This document shows, piece by piece, positions 7,287-14,571 of a DNA stretch of 64,000 bases (the first letter of the stretch is position 1; each line of letters begins with the position of its first letter). Under the pieces are notes generated by a model. The model was given only the letters and a program-made list of their open reading frames with translations. It was not told where the DNA came from and did not search any database. The translations under genes and the position numbers were made by a program. This stretch comes from Comamonadaceae bacterium UBA2121. Its GTDB lineage: Bacteria; Pseudomonadota; Gammaproteobacteria; Burkholderiales; Burkholderiaceae_C. Where the stretch lies: the NCBI GenBank assembly GCA_002331385.1, contig DCYB01000001.1:310001-374000 (forward strand). The letters are read 5' to 3'.

Positions 7287-8237
7287 ATGATCAGCCGCCC
7301 CGTCGCCTACGCCTGTCTGGCATTGAGCATGTCCCTCGTCGGCAGCTATGTCGCGCTCTCTAAACCCTTGGCCGCAACGTTTCCGGTGCTGTTGTTGGCC
7401 TGGTTGCGCTTCGGCATCGGTGCCGTCGCCATGCCACATTGGCTGCGCAAATCGCCCGACGAGACACGCATGAGCGGCCAGACGCGCGGATTGCTGTTCC
7501 TGCAATCGTTCCTGGGCAATTTTCTCTTCACTATTTGCATGATCTCGGGCGTCAGCATGACCAGCGCGACCTCTGCGGGCGTGATCATGGCGTCCATCCC
7601 GGCCTGTGTGGCGGTGATGAGTTGGATATTCCTGCGCGAACACATCGCCCCACGCACCTGGGTGGCGGTGGTGTGCGCGGTACTGGGAATCGCGCTGTTC
7701 TCTCTGTCGCAATCCCATCACGGCGCTGCCAACGCCAGCGCCGACACGCCTGACAACGAATGGCTGGGCTATGCCCTGCTGGTGGCGGCGTCCATCTGCG
7801 AAGCGGCCTACTCTGTCATCGGCAAAAAACTCACAGGCTCGCTCAGCCCACGTCGCATCACCTCACTCATCAACCTGTGGGGATTCCTGCTGGCGACGCC
7901 ATTTGGTATCTATTACGCGCTCCGGTTCGATTTCGCCGCCGTGCACTCCGGCATCTGGCTGTTGCTGGTGCTGTACGCGCTGGCCGCGTGCATGTGGTCC
8001 GTGTGGCTGTGGATGACGGGCCTGAAGGTGGTTCCCGCAGCACAGGGCGGCGTGTTCACGGTGCTGCTGCCGGTGAGTGCCGCCGCCGTAGGGGTGCTCG
8101 TGCTCGGCGAGCAGTTCACCCCCACGCAACTGATCGCATTCGGCATGGCATTGGCGAGCGTGGTGCTGGCCACCCTGCCATCGCGCACCGCTGCACGGGT
8201 CACCGTGCCGGGCGGGAGTGATGCGCGAGGCCAATAG
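7287..8237 (+). CDS. EamA/DMT-family transporter
   Basis: A 316-residue inner-membrane protein with about ten hydrophobic helices arranged as two EamA repeats. The first ends near VVCAVLGIALFSLS and the second is around LLVLYALAACMWSVWLWMTGL to LIAFGMALASVVLATL. The family exports or imports small metabolites such as amino acids; the substrate cannot be told from sequence. The start at MISRPVAYACLA is preferred because the first helix begins there, although no strong ribosome site is visible. An ATG 17 codons upstream is possible. Confidence 0.8.
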   Translation: MISRPVAYACLALSMSLVGSYVALSKPLAATFPVLLLAWLRFGIGAVAMPHWLRKSPDETRMSGQTRGLLFLQSFLGNFLFTICMISGVSMTSATSAGVIMASIPACVAVMSWIFLREHIAPRTWVAVVCAVLGIALFSLSQSHHGAANASADTPDNEWLGYALLVAASICEAAYSVIGKKLTGSLSPRRITSLINLWGFLLATPFGIYYALRFDFAAVHSGIWLLLVLYALAACMWSVWLWMTGLKVVPAAQGGVFTVLLPVSAAAVGVLVLGEQFTPTQLIAFGMALASVVLATLPSRTAARVTVPGGSDARGQ

Positions 8238-8260
8238 AGAAAGAGAAAGCGACAGGTGCG

Positions 8261-8767
8261 TCAGAGCTGGCGATTGCCCACGACGATGCCGTCGGCGTCC
8301 GCGTAGAGCCAATCGCCCGGACGGATCGGCACGCCGTCGATCAGCACGGTCACATCGGACTGCCCCTCGCCGCGCTTTTCCGTCGGCAGCGGCATCAGCG
8401 CGAGGGCGCGAATTCCAATGGCGGTTGCCTGTAGTTCGGCCAGATCACGCACCGCGCCAAACACCACGATGCCGGCCCAGCCGTTCTTCGCCGCCGTCGC
8501 AGCCACATTGCCCCCCACCAACGCGCGGCGCACCGAGCCGCCGCCGTCCACAACCAGCACGCGGCCCTCGCCCGGTGTCTCAGTGGCGGCCTTGACCAGC
8601 GAGTTGTCCTCGAAGCATTTGACCGTGGACACCGCGCCCGCGAATGCGGCCTTGCCTCCGTATTCCTGAAAGACCGGCGCCAGGACGCGAAACGCGCCCG
8701 AAGTGTCCCCCTTGTGCTCGTCACACAGATCGCAGGTGCTGAACTGGTTGGGTTGTCGTGAACTCAT
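8261..8767 (-). CDS. RraA-like protein / HMG aldolase family
   Basis: A 168-residue protein of the RraA family. Members either inhibit RNase E or act as metal-dependent 4-hydroxy-4-methyl-2-oxoglutarate/oxaloacetate lyases. The family signature is clear: GGGSVRRALVGGNVAATAA, then NGWAGIVVFGAVRDLAEL with the metal/substrate Arg-Asp pair, then DWLYADADGIVV at the end. Length is right for the family (about 160). RraA regulators and class II aldolases cannot be separated by reading alone, though the GGN...RD motif is present in both. It is convergent with the EamA gene. Confidence 0.85.
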   Translation of the reverse strand: MSSRQPNQFSTCDLCDEHKGDTSGAFRVLAPVFQEYGGKAAFAGAVSTVKCFEDNSLVKAATETPGEGRVLVVDGGGSVRRALVGGNVAATAAKNGWAGIVVFGAVRDLAELQATAIGIRALALMPLPTEKRGEGQSDVTVLIDGVPIRPGDWLYADADGIVVGNRQL

Positions 8768-9481
8768 GCAATGTCCCCTTTTCTGATGCCACTAAACGAA
8801 CGGCAGCCTTCTCCCGGGTGAGCGGAGGCCAGCCCCAACCGCCATCGTAATGCCTCCTCCACCCTTCACAGACCATCCTGCAGACAGGCTGCCTCGCCCC
8901 ACTCCCTCCGCGTTTTTTCCCATTTCCGGCGCAATCTCCCCCTCGGCTCCCCTCTGGAAAGACCCCTTGCCCCACTTGTGTTGCATAAGTGCACCACCCC
9001 GAGTCTGTAACCATCCGTGAGAGATTTTGCGATGACAGCCTGTCCTCTCCAAGGGCCGCCGGGGAAGCAGACACCCCAATGGTCAACCGGTCAAAATTCC
9101 CCACTATCAATCGCCGCCATAGATTGACCACGACTTACGCAGGCGGCACGTATCGCTAATAAGCATTTAATGCTGTGAAATCAGCAGCTTGCACCCACTT
9201 TTGGGTGTGAAACCTTGGACACACGATTCTGGAGTTCCCTGAGCACCTTTGATTGGCGAAGTAGGGCAACCCCGCTCAACTGATAGCCCACTCAGTTCTC
9301 TCAGTCTTGCTCTTTCGTTGCCTAAGATTTTGACTATCAGCACTTGTGGAAACAAATGAAGGAAAAAAAACGTTTTCCAGCCTTGGAAAGCTGTTTTTTT
9401 CCCATTAGCATCAAGCCAACCAGTGAAGCAGCAGGTGTTCACTGGGAACGTCATTTCATTTTCGAACAAGGGATATCCAAC
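8768..9481. other. 714-nt intergenic stretch without a supported gene
   Basis: Between the divergent rraA-like and SWIB genes. Open frames here (for example a 136-codon one on the minus strand reaching 9131) have poor composition, no ribosome site and no family similarity. The right end carries the SWIB gene leader, including a bidirectional terminator-like hairpin. Nothing else is recognised. Confidence 0.4.
9363..9400. terminator. Bidirectional terminator-like hairpin upstream of the SWIB gene
   Basis: The stem TTTCCA-GCCT-TGGAAA is flanked by eight As on the left and seven Ts on the right, so either strand reads as hairpin plus T-run. It lies about 80 nt before the SWIB start. Either it ends transcripts coming from the left or it shapes the leader. 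Confidence 0.45.
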
Positions 9482-9781
9482 ATGGCAACTGCATCCAAGT
9501 CCACCGACGGCAAGGCAGCACCCGCTAAGAAGCGCACACCCAACGCAGCATTCATGAAGCCACTGACTCCCAGCCCCGCACTGGCCGCTGTCGTGGGTTC
9601 CGCCCCGCTGCCTCGCACTGAGATCATCAGCAAGCTGTGGACGTACATCAAGGCCAACAACCTGCAAGATGCTGCCAACAAGCGCATGATCAACGCCGAC
9701 GCCAAGCTCAAGGAAGTTTTCGGCAAGCCCCAAGTCTCGATGTTCGAGATGGCTGGCCTGATCGGCAAGCACGTCAAGTAA
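9482..9781 (+). CDS. SWIB/MDM2-domain protein
   Basis: A 99-residue basic protein. Residues 1-24 form a Lys/Ala-rich tail (KAAPAKKRTP) and residues about 25-99 form a single SWIB domain. Visible motifs are FMKPLTPSPALAAVVG, LPRTEIISKLWTYIKANNLQ and VSMFEMAGLIGKHVK. The domain is typical of eukaryotic chromatin factors but is conserved in Chlamydia and in many Burkholderiales, where its function is not established. A DNA-associated role fits the basic tail. It has its own leader and terminator, so it is likely monocistronic. Confidence 0.88.
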   Translation: MATASKSTDGKAAPAKKRTPNAAFMKPLTPSPALAAVVGSAPLPRTEIISKLWTYIKANNLQDAANKRMINADAKLKEVFGKPQVSMFEMAGLIGKHVK

Positions 9782-9839
9782 GCACTTTTCAGATTACTTG
9801 CTGCGCTCTAGGGCCCTTCGCCCGGACGGCTGCAACCAC

Positions 9840-9873
9840 AACCGGTTGATCGCTTGATCTGCCGGTTTTTTTT
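9840..9873 (+). terminator. Intrinsic terminator after the SWIB gene
   Basis: The stem AACCGG / CCGGTT with a 16-nt loop is followed by a run of eight Ts. It ends the SWIB transcript 59 nt past its stop. Confidence 0.75.
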
Positions 9874-9954
9874 CGCCCTCGAAAAGACCTGGGCAATCGA
9901 ACGATCTACCGCGATTTATCAACCGTTACATTCTCGCAAGTCGTTATGCATTGC

Positions 9955-9975
9955 AAATGCGATGAATTCGCATTT
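9955..9975. promoter_or_regulatory. Fur box upstream of bfd
   Basis: A perfect 8-bp dyad, AAATGCGA-N5-TCGCATTT, forms the 19-bp AATGCGA-type Fur box seen in Burkholderiales. It overlaps the probable promoter (TATAAT at 9975-9980) and lies about 46 nt before the bfd start. It should repress bfd, and any genes read from that promoter, when iron is sufficient. Confidence 0.85.
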
Positions 9976-10020
9976 ATAATCACATCATCTTTTCAACCAG
10001 CCAGCCAGGCCCCTTGCAAC

Positions 10021-10293
10021 ATGATCGTCTGTGTATGCCGTCGAGTCTCTGACCGCGAAATCGCACGCCATGCGCATGCAGGCATGAGCTTCGACGAAAT
10101 CCAGTTTGAACTGGGCGTCGCCACCCAATGCGGGCGCTGTGAACAGTGCGCGCGTGATGTGGTGTCCCAGTGTTGCGCGTCCGGCTCCGTCGCCGCCGTG
10201 CACAACGAGACTGCGCCGAAGACGATCCAGCTCGCCAACTCCATCATTGAGGGCAAAGCATGGAATTCGTCTCCGCACTCGCAGGTAGTCTGA
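10021..10293 (+). CDS. bfd: Bacterioferritin-associated ferredoxin
   Basis: A 90-residue Bfd protein that binds a [2Fe-2S] cluster and reduces ferric iron stored in bacterioferritin so it can be released. The cluster ligands are visible as C4, C6, C37 and C40, in MIVCVCRRVSD and TQCGRCEQC. The BFD helical fold follows the usual spacing. The C-terminal tail after about residue 66 is longer than the minimal family. It lies behind a near-perfect Fur box and is the first gene of a row toward tonB-exbB-exbD. Its last 34 nt overlap a small membrane-peptide frame. Confidence 0.93.
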   Translation: MIVCVCRRVSDREIARHAHAGMSFDEIQFELGVATQCGRCEQCARDVVSQCCASGSVAAVHNETAPKTIQLANSIIEGKAWNSSPHSQVV

Positions 10294-10334
10294 TACTTGT
10301 CGTAGGCTCCGTCTGGTGGGTTCTACGTAAATAA
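10260..10334 (+). CDS. Putative 24-residue membrane peptide overlapping bfd
   Basis: The frame starts at an ATG with GAGGG placed 7 nt ahead and encodes MEFVSALAGS, a hydrophobic core LILVVGSVWWVL and the basic end RK. It would form a single membrane helix with positively charged C-terminus, typical of regulatory small membrane proteins. It begins inside bfd in another frame and stops 67 nt before tonB. I know no family for it. The ribosome site, helix and charged end are seen; expression is inferred. Confidence 0.5.
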   Translation: MEFVSALAGSLILVVGSVWWVLRK

Positions 10335-10351
10335 CAAACTTCCGGATCTCC

Positions 10352-10400
10352 GGCTGCTTCAAGCGCTCGGAACCCTGAGTGCTTCCTAGCAGCCTTTTTT
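10352..10400 (+). terminator. Terminator-like hairpin abutting the tonB start codon
   Basis: GGCTGC (10352-10357) pairs with GCAGCC (10389-10394), with an inner AAGC/GCTT stem, and is followed by six Ts that touch the tonB ATG directly. It has full intrinsic-terminator form and replaces any ribosome site for tonB. It may limit read-through from the Fur-controlled bfd promoter into tonB. Confidence 0.6.
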
Positions 10401-11165
10401 ATGTCCCAGTTCGATCAATTTGCCTCTGCCGGCCGCTCCGGCCGCAACGCGGTGGTCGCGGGGTCCGTTATCGTTTTGCACGCCGCCGCGCTGTGGGCAG
10501 TCCAAGCGGGCGTGATGTCGCACCAGACCCCCGCGGAAGTCATTGTTCCGGCGCAACTGCTCAGCGAATTCATCACACCGCCTGCGCCAACACCAGCCCC
10601 AGCTCCAACGCCGCCGGCTCCCCCGACACCCAAGCCACCGCCGCCCAAACCCGCACCCGCACCCGCTCCGCCGCCAAAGCCCAAGCCCGTTGCGCCCAAG
10701 CCGAGGCCCGCGCCTTTGCCTGCCGCTATTGCGGACCCAACACCCGCGCCCAACGCGCCGACAGGTGCGCTGGAGGCGCCGCCGCCAGCGCCACCCGCGC
10801 CGCCGGCTCCTGCAGCGCCTGTGGCTGCACCTGCACCCGCAGCACCGGCAGCGCCCGCACCAGCTCCAGCAGCGCCGCGCATCGAGTTGCCCTCCAGCAA
10901 TGCGGCCTACCTGAACAATCCCTCGCCCACCTTCCCGGCCGTCAGTCGTCGGCTGGGGGAACAAGGCAAGGTCACTTTGCGCGTGCTCATCAGCGTCCAG
11001 GGGCTGCCAGAGCGTGTAGAAATCGCCAAATCCAGCGGGTTTGACCGTCTGGACCGTGCCGCGCTGGACACCGTCAAGCGCTGGAAATTCGTGCCCGGCA
11101 AACGCAATGGCGTGCCGGAAGCCATGGAATATCTGGTGCCCGTCAACTTCGTTCTCCAACAGTAA
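10401..11165 (+). CDS. tonB: Energy transducer TonB
   Basis: Couples the proton gradient tapped by ExbBD to outer-membrane siderophore and heme receptors. The 254 residues show an N-terminal membrane anchor (about 16-38, VVAGSVIVLHAAALWAVQAG), a long Pro/Ala-rich periplasmic spacer (about 58-155, full of PAP and PKP repeats), and a C-terminal TonB domain (PSPTFPAVSRRLGEQGKVTLRV to WKFVPGKRNG). The start is set by family alignment; there is no Shine-Dalgarno sequence because a terminator-like hairpin and T-run abut the ATG. exbB and exbD follow at once. Confidence 0.93.
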   Translation: MSQFDQFASAGRSGRNAVVAGSVIVLHAAALWAVQAGVMSHQTPAEVIVPAQLLSEFITPPAPTPAPAPTPPAPPTPKPPPPKPAPAPAPPPKPKPVAPKPRPAPLPAAIADPTPAPNAPTGALEAPPPAPPAPPAPAAPVAAPAPAAPAAPAPAPAAPRIELPSSNAAYLNNPSPTFPAVSRRLGEQGKVTLRVLISVQGLPERVEIAKSSGFDRLDRAALDTVKRWKFVPGKRNGVPEAMEYLVPVNFVLQQ

Positions 11166-11188
11166 ATTTTCTTCTCGCAGGACTACTC

Positions 11189-11905
11189 ATGAATTCCCAA
11201 TTCGGCGTTGCCAATGTCTGGATCCAGGGTGATTTCGTCACCCGGGCCGTTGCCGTGCTCCTGATCGTGATGTCGCTGGCATCATGGATCGTCATCGTTA
11301 TCAAGGCGCTGGACATCCTGCGGTTCAAGAAGAACGCCCGCGTGGCGCGCGATTTCTGGCACAGCGAAGACTTCGCCGCTGGCCTGTCCAAGCTTGGCGC
11401 CGATCCGGTCAATCCGTTCCGCATCCTCGCCGTCGAAGGCCGCGAAGCCACCGCCCACCATCGCAACACGCAGGAACACCTGCACGACTCGCTCGATGTG
11501 AGCGACTGGGTCACGCGTTGCCTGCGCAACTGCATCGACGAGTTCACCGCGCGCCTGCAATCCGGGCTGGCGATTCTGGCCTCCGTCGGTTCGACCGCAC
11601 CCTTTATCGGCCTGTTCGGCACCGTCTGGGGTATCTACCACGCGCTGGTGGCGATCGGCACGTCCGGTCAGTCCACCATCGACAAGGTGGCCGGCCCGAT
11701 TGGTGAGGCGCTGATCATGACGGCGCTGGGTTTGGCGGTGGCCATCCCTGCCGTGCTGGGCTATAACGCCCTGGTGCGTGGCAACAAGTCTATCCTGAGC
11801 AATCTCAACAGCTTTGCGCACGATCTGCATGCCTACTTCGTCACCGGTGCCCGCGTGGCGTCGCATGGCGAAAAGGGCAAAGTGCTGCCCATCAAGAAGG
11901 GGTAA
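11189..11905 (+). CDS. exbB: Biopolymer transport protein ExbB
   Basis: Proton-channel subunit of the TonB-ExbB-ExbD motor in the inner membrane. It has 238 residues and three membrane segments: one near the N-terminus (VAVLLIVMSLASWIVIVIKAL) and two in the C-terminal half of the MotA/TolQ/ExbB domain (LAILASVGSTAPFIGLFGTVWG and IGEALIMTALGLAVAIPAVLGY). It follows tonB by 23 nt and is 6 nt from exbD. The gene is specific for TonB rather than Tol because of its neighbours; a separate tolQ is present at 53.2 kb. Confidence 0.92.
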   Translation: MNSQFGVANVWIQGDFVTRAVAVLLIVMSLASWIVIVIKALDILRFKKNARVARDFWHSEDFAAGLSKLGADPVNPFRILAVEGREATAHHRNTQEHLHDSLDVSDWVTRCLRNCIDEFTARLQSGLAILASVGSTAPFIGLFGTVWGIYHALVAIGTSGQSTIDKVAGPIGEALIMTALGLAVAIPAVLGYNALVRGNKSILSNLNSFAHDLHAYFVTGARVASHGEKGKVLPIKKG

Positions 11906-11911
11906 TCCACC

Positions 11912-12322
11912 ATGGCTTTTGGTACACAGGACGAAGCCGATGACGTGATGAACGAAATCAACATGACACCCCTGGTGGACGTCATGCTGGTGCTCCTCAT
12001 CATCTTCATCATCACCGTACCGGTGATCAAGCACGCCGTGCCCGTGGATCTGCCACGCGCCTCCAATCAGGAGGAAGTGATCAAGCCGGAAACCATCCGC
12101 CTGTCGATCACCGCCGACGGCAAATACCACTGGAACGAGGCCGATGTCACCGACGAGCAGCTCGAACCGCGCCTGATGGAAGAGGCGCGCAAGGACCCGC
12201 AGCCCGATCTGCACATTCGCGGCGACAAGGACGTGCGCTACGAACGCGTGGCCCAGGCCATGTCTGCGGCGCAGCGCGCAGGCATCAAGAAGATTGGCTT
12301 CGTCACCGATCCCGCCAAATGA
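11912..12322 (+). CDS. exbD: Biopolymer transport protein ExbD
   Basis: A 136-residue partner of ExbB. One N-terminal membrane helix (about 24-43) contains the essential proton-carrying Asp in the conserved NMTPLVDVMLVLLIIFI motif. The periplasmic domain follows, ending in a segment like YERVAQAMSAAQRAGIKKIG. It completes the tonB-exbB-exbD operon, which probably ends at the GC hairpin 33 nt downstream. Confidence 0.92.
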   Translation: MAFGTQDEADDVMNEINMTPLVDVMLVLLIIFIITVPVIKHAVPVDLPRASNQEEVIKPETIRLSITADGKYHWNEADVTDEQLEPRLMEEARKDPQPDLHIRGDKDVRYERVAQAMSAAQRAGIKKIGFVTDPAK

Positions 12323-12354
12323 GTTGCTGACCCCCTTGGCGCCCCTCTCCCCCG

Positions 12355-12378
12355 ACGCCCGGCCCGTACGCCGGGCGT
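12355..12378 (+). terminator. GC-rich hairpin after exbD
   Basis: A 9-bp perfect stem ACGCCCGGC / GCCGGGCGT with a 6-nt loop lies 33 nt past the exbD stop. It lacks a T-run, so it may be a Rho-assisted or mRNA-stabilising 3' end rather than a full intrinsic terminator. Confidence 0.45.
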
Positions 12379-12498
12379 TGTGCATTCAGGCCCGCTCTTT
12401 TCACCCTGTGCGCGCGCCGGTCTGTAGTCCGGATCCAGGTCGATCACCAGCAGTTCCATGCACTCCAAAAAAATATCCCAATTTTTGAAGGAAAATCC

Positions 12499-12527
12499 TT
12501 GACTCCCAAATGCGAACGGTTATCATT
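12499..12527 (+). promoter_or_regulatory. hemP promoter with overlapping Fur-box-like site
   Basis: TTGACT (12499-12504) and TATCAT (12521-12526) are spaced by 16 nt, a good sigma-70 promoter. A 19-bp Fur-like site, AATGCGAACGGTTATCATT (12509-12527), covers the spacer and the -10. This arrangement would give direct iron repression of hemP. Confidence 0.7.
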
Positions 12528-12558
12528 AACACATCGCAAACGCACGGAGATAAGACTG

Positions 12559-12795
12559 ATGTCCGCAACCATGACTGCTTCCGCTGGCAACACCATGATG
12601 GGTGGCGCACACATTGCACTCGGCGCCACACGCGCTTCGGCTGGTGCCGGCTCCGTGGGCGACGTTGCCGATCACGCCAACTCGGTGGACAGCCGCCTGC
12701 TGCTCAACGGCCACAAGGTGGTGACGATCACGCACAACGGTGTGCTGTACCGCCTGCAATCCACCAAGTTGGGCAAGCTGATCCTGACCAAGTAA
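12559..12795 (+). CDS. hemP: Hemin uptake protein HemP
   Basis: A 78-residue protein whose C-terminal half is the HemP domain (SRLLLNGHKVVTITHNGVLY, then RLQSTKLGKLILTK). The Gly/Ala-rich N-terminal part is variable in the family. In Burkholderia HemP is an iron-regulated activator of the heme receptor gene. The ATG at 12559 is preceded by GGAGA. A Fur-like site covers its promoter. No heme receptor gene follows; a terminator and a convergent HbpS-like gene come next. Confidence 0.88.
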   Translation: MSATMTASAGNTMMGGAHIALGATRASAGAGSVGDVADHANSVDSRLLLNGHKVVTITHNGVLYRLQSTKLGKLILTK

Positions 12796-13004
12796 ACAGC
12801 TCCCTCCGGCCCCTACATCGGACGGGCCCTTGCATCGAATTTTGAAGTTTCATCGTGGGGCGACTCCAGGACCAAACTCCGGTCCGAAGGTCGTATTTGC
12901 CAGCCAAAGAGTCCGCTCCATTAGCCAGGCGTTTTTTTACCCTCTGCTGCCCCACGATCGCTGTCCGGACTGCCCCGCAGCACACAGCATGTCCCCTGAA
13001 ACAG

Positions 13005-13040
13005 AAAAGCCGACCAGAGTCCCTCTGATCGGCTTTTTTT
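13005..13040. terminator. Bidirectional terminator between hemP and the HbpS-like gene
   Basis: A long stem, AAAAGCCGA..CAGAG against CTCTG..TCGGCTTTT with a 3-nt loop and one internal mismatch, is flanked by As and seven Ts. It serves the two convergent genes. Confidence 0.9.
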
Positions 13041-13086
13041 CTTCTTCTGCGGAGCGGCGCTGCACGGCGCCGTTCCGCAATGCAAC

Positions 13087-13494
13087 TTACAGGCCCAGGG
13101 CGGCAATGCCGGCTTTGGCGACCTGACTGTCCTCGGTTGCCTTCACGCCGCTCACGCCGACCGCGCCGATGCATTCGCCGTCCTTCATCACAGGCACGCC
13201 GCCTTCCAGCATGCCGTCGATCGTAGGTGCGCTCAGGAACGAGGTGCGGCCACCGTTGATCATTTCCTCATACAGACGGCTCTCGCGGCAACCCAAAGCC
13301 GCCGTGCGCGCCTTGGCCTGGCAGATGTGCGCCGATACGGGCGCCGCGCCATCCAGACGCTGCAGCCACAGCAGGTGACCGCCAGCGTCCACGATGGCGA
13401 TCGACACCGCCCATTTGTTCTTCAAGGCTTCAGCCTCTGCGGCAGCGGCCATCTTCTTGAGGTCGGAGATTTCGAGTACGGTGGTTGTCTTCAT
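13087..13494 (-). CDS. GlcG/HbpS-family heme-binding-like protein
   Basis: A 135-residue protein of the HbpS/GlcG (DUF336) family. The start MKTTTVLEISDLKKM is taken at the ATG; a TTG two codons upstream is also in frame. Family motifs are the helix around AAAAEAEALKNKWAVSIAIVD, the AGGHLLWLQRLDGA strand-loop, the helix AKARTAALG, and the C-terminal GGVPVMKDGECIGAVGVSG. Some members bind heme or cobalamin and others have unknown roles. It lies in the iron/heme block but has no secretion signal. Confidence 0.82.
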   Translation of the reverse strand: MKTTTVLEISDLKKMAAAAEAEALKNKWAVSIAIVDAGGHLLWLQRLDGAAPVSAHICQAKARTAALGCRESRLYEEMINGGRTSFLSAPTIDGMLEGGVPVMKDGECIGAVGVSGVKATEDSQVAKAGIAALGL

Positions 13495-13790
13495 GGTCAA
13501 TCGTTGTGTGGTGGTTGGGTGGATGGGGTGATGCTGTCGCCACTAAAAGCGCGCCAACAGCCGGGGAAATCGCCTGGTTGGCCAGCCTCAGGGAAGGCCG
13601 CCCATGTCGGCGAAGGGCGGTTCAACTGGCAAGCATACTGGCTGGACCGGGAACAGGCCACAGGCAGCGGCGTTAAAGAGTCTTACCTAAAAAGTACGGG
13701 ATGACACGTGGGTATTGCAAAGTGCCCCGCAAGCCACCACCTAGAATTCACTCGTCTGCGTCTTGCAGACTCCAAAGGAGAAAACCACAC

Positions 13791-14483
13791 ATGAATCCAG
13801 AAGTCACCAACTGGGGCTCCGCCGGCCAAGTGCTCTCGCAAGAGCAGCGCAACAAGGTGCTGCGCAACACCTATTGGCTGCTTGCGCTGAGCCTGGTACC
13901 CACGGTGCTGGGTGCCTGGATCGGGGTGTCCACAGGCATCACCCAATCGCTGCGTGGCGGCGTCGGCCTGATCGTGTTCCTCGCGGGCGCGTTCGGCTTC
14001 ATGTTTGCCATCGAAAAGACCAAGAACTCGGCTGCGGGCGTTCCCGTACTGCTGGGCTTTACCTTCTTCATGGGCCTCATGCTCTCGCGCCTGATCGGCA
14101 TGGTGCTGGGCTTCAAAAACGGCTCCGAACTGGTCATGACCGCCTTCGCCGGAACGGCAGGTGTGTTTTTCGTGATGGCATCGCTGGCCACCGTCATCAA
14201 GCGCGACCTCTCGGGCATGGGCAAGTTCCTGTTCGTCGGCGTGCTGGTGCTGTTCGTGGGCTCCATCGTCAACGTGTTTGTCGGCTCCACCGCTGGCATG
14301 ATGGCGATCTCTGTGGCGGCCATCGGCATTTTCAGCGCCTACATGCTGTATGACCTTAAGCAGATCATGGACGGCGGCGAGACCAATTACATCAGCGCCA
14401 CACTGGCCTTGTACCTGGATCTGTTCAACGTCTTCCAGAGCCTGCTGGCGCTGCTCGGCATCTTCGGCGGCGAGCGCGACTGA
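13791..14483 (+). CDS. Bax inhibitor-1/YccA family membrane protein
   Basis: A 230-residue integral membrane protein with about seven hydrophobic helices. The opening is MNPEVTNWGSAGQVLSQEQRNKVLRNTYW, a typical YccA-type N-terminus given here only by its first residues and continuing to about residue 28. The last helix contains ALYLDLFNVFQSLLALLG, the family signature with its conserved Asp. In E. coli YccA modulates FtsH proteolysis. AAAGGAG is placed 10 nt before the ATG, which fixes the start. It stands alone and converges on rlmD. Confidence 0.9.
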   Translation: MNPEVTNWGSAGQVLSQEQRNKVLRNTYWLLALSLVPTVLGAWIGVSTGITQSLRGGVGLIVFLAGAFGFMFAIEKTKNSAAGVPVLLGFTFFMGLMLSRLIGMVLGFKNGSELVMTAFAGTAGVFFVMASLATVIKRDLSGMGKFLFVGVLVLFVGSIVNVFVGSTAGMMAISVAAIGIFSAYMLYDLKQIMDGGETNYISATLALYLDLFNVFQSLLALLGIFGGERD

Positions 14484-14511
14484 CGCCCTTCGCGCTGGCG
14501 CCACCCGACGC

Positions 14512-14545
14512 AAAAATGGCCTCCCGAGTGGAGGCCATTTTTCTT
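14512..14545. terminator. Bidirectional terminator between yccA-like gene and rlmD
   Basis: A 9-bp stem ATGGCCTCC / GGAGGCCAT with a 5-nt loop is flanked by AAAA and TTTTTCTT. It ends both convergent transcripts. Confidence 0.9.
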
Positions 14546-14571
14546 GCTGCGTGCGTTGCGTGCGCCTGCTT

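Noticed and set aside
8721..9131. 136-codon minus-strand frame upstream of the rraA-like gene
   Set aside because: No ribosome site, odd composition and overlap with the start of a credible gene in another frame.
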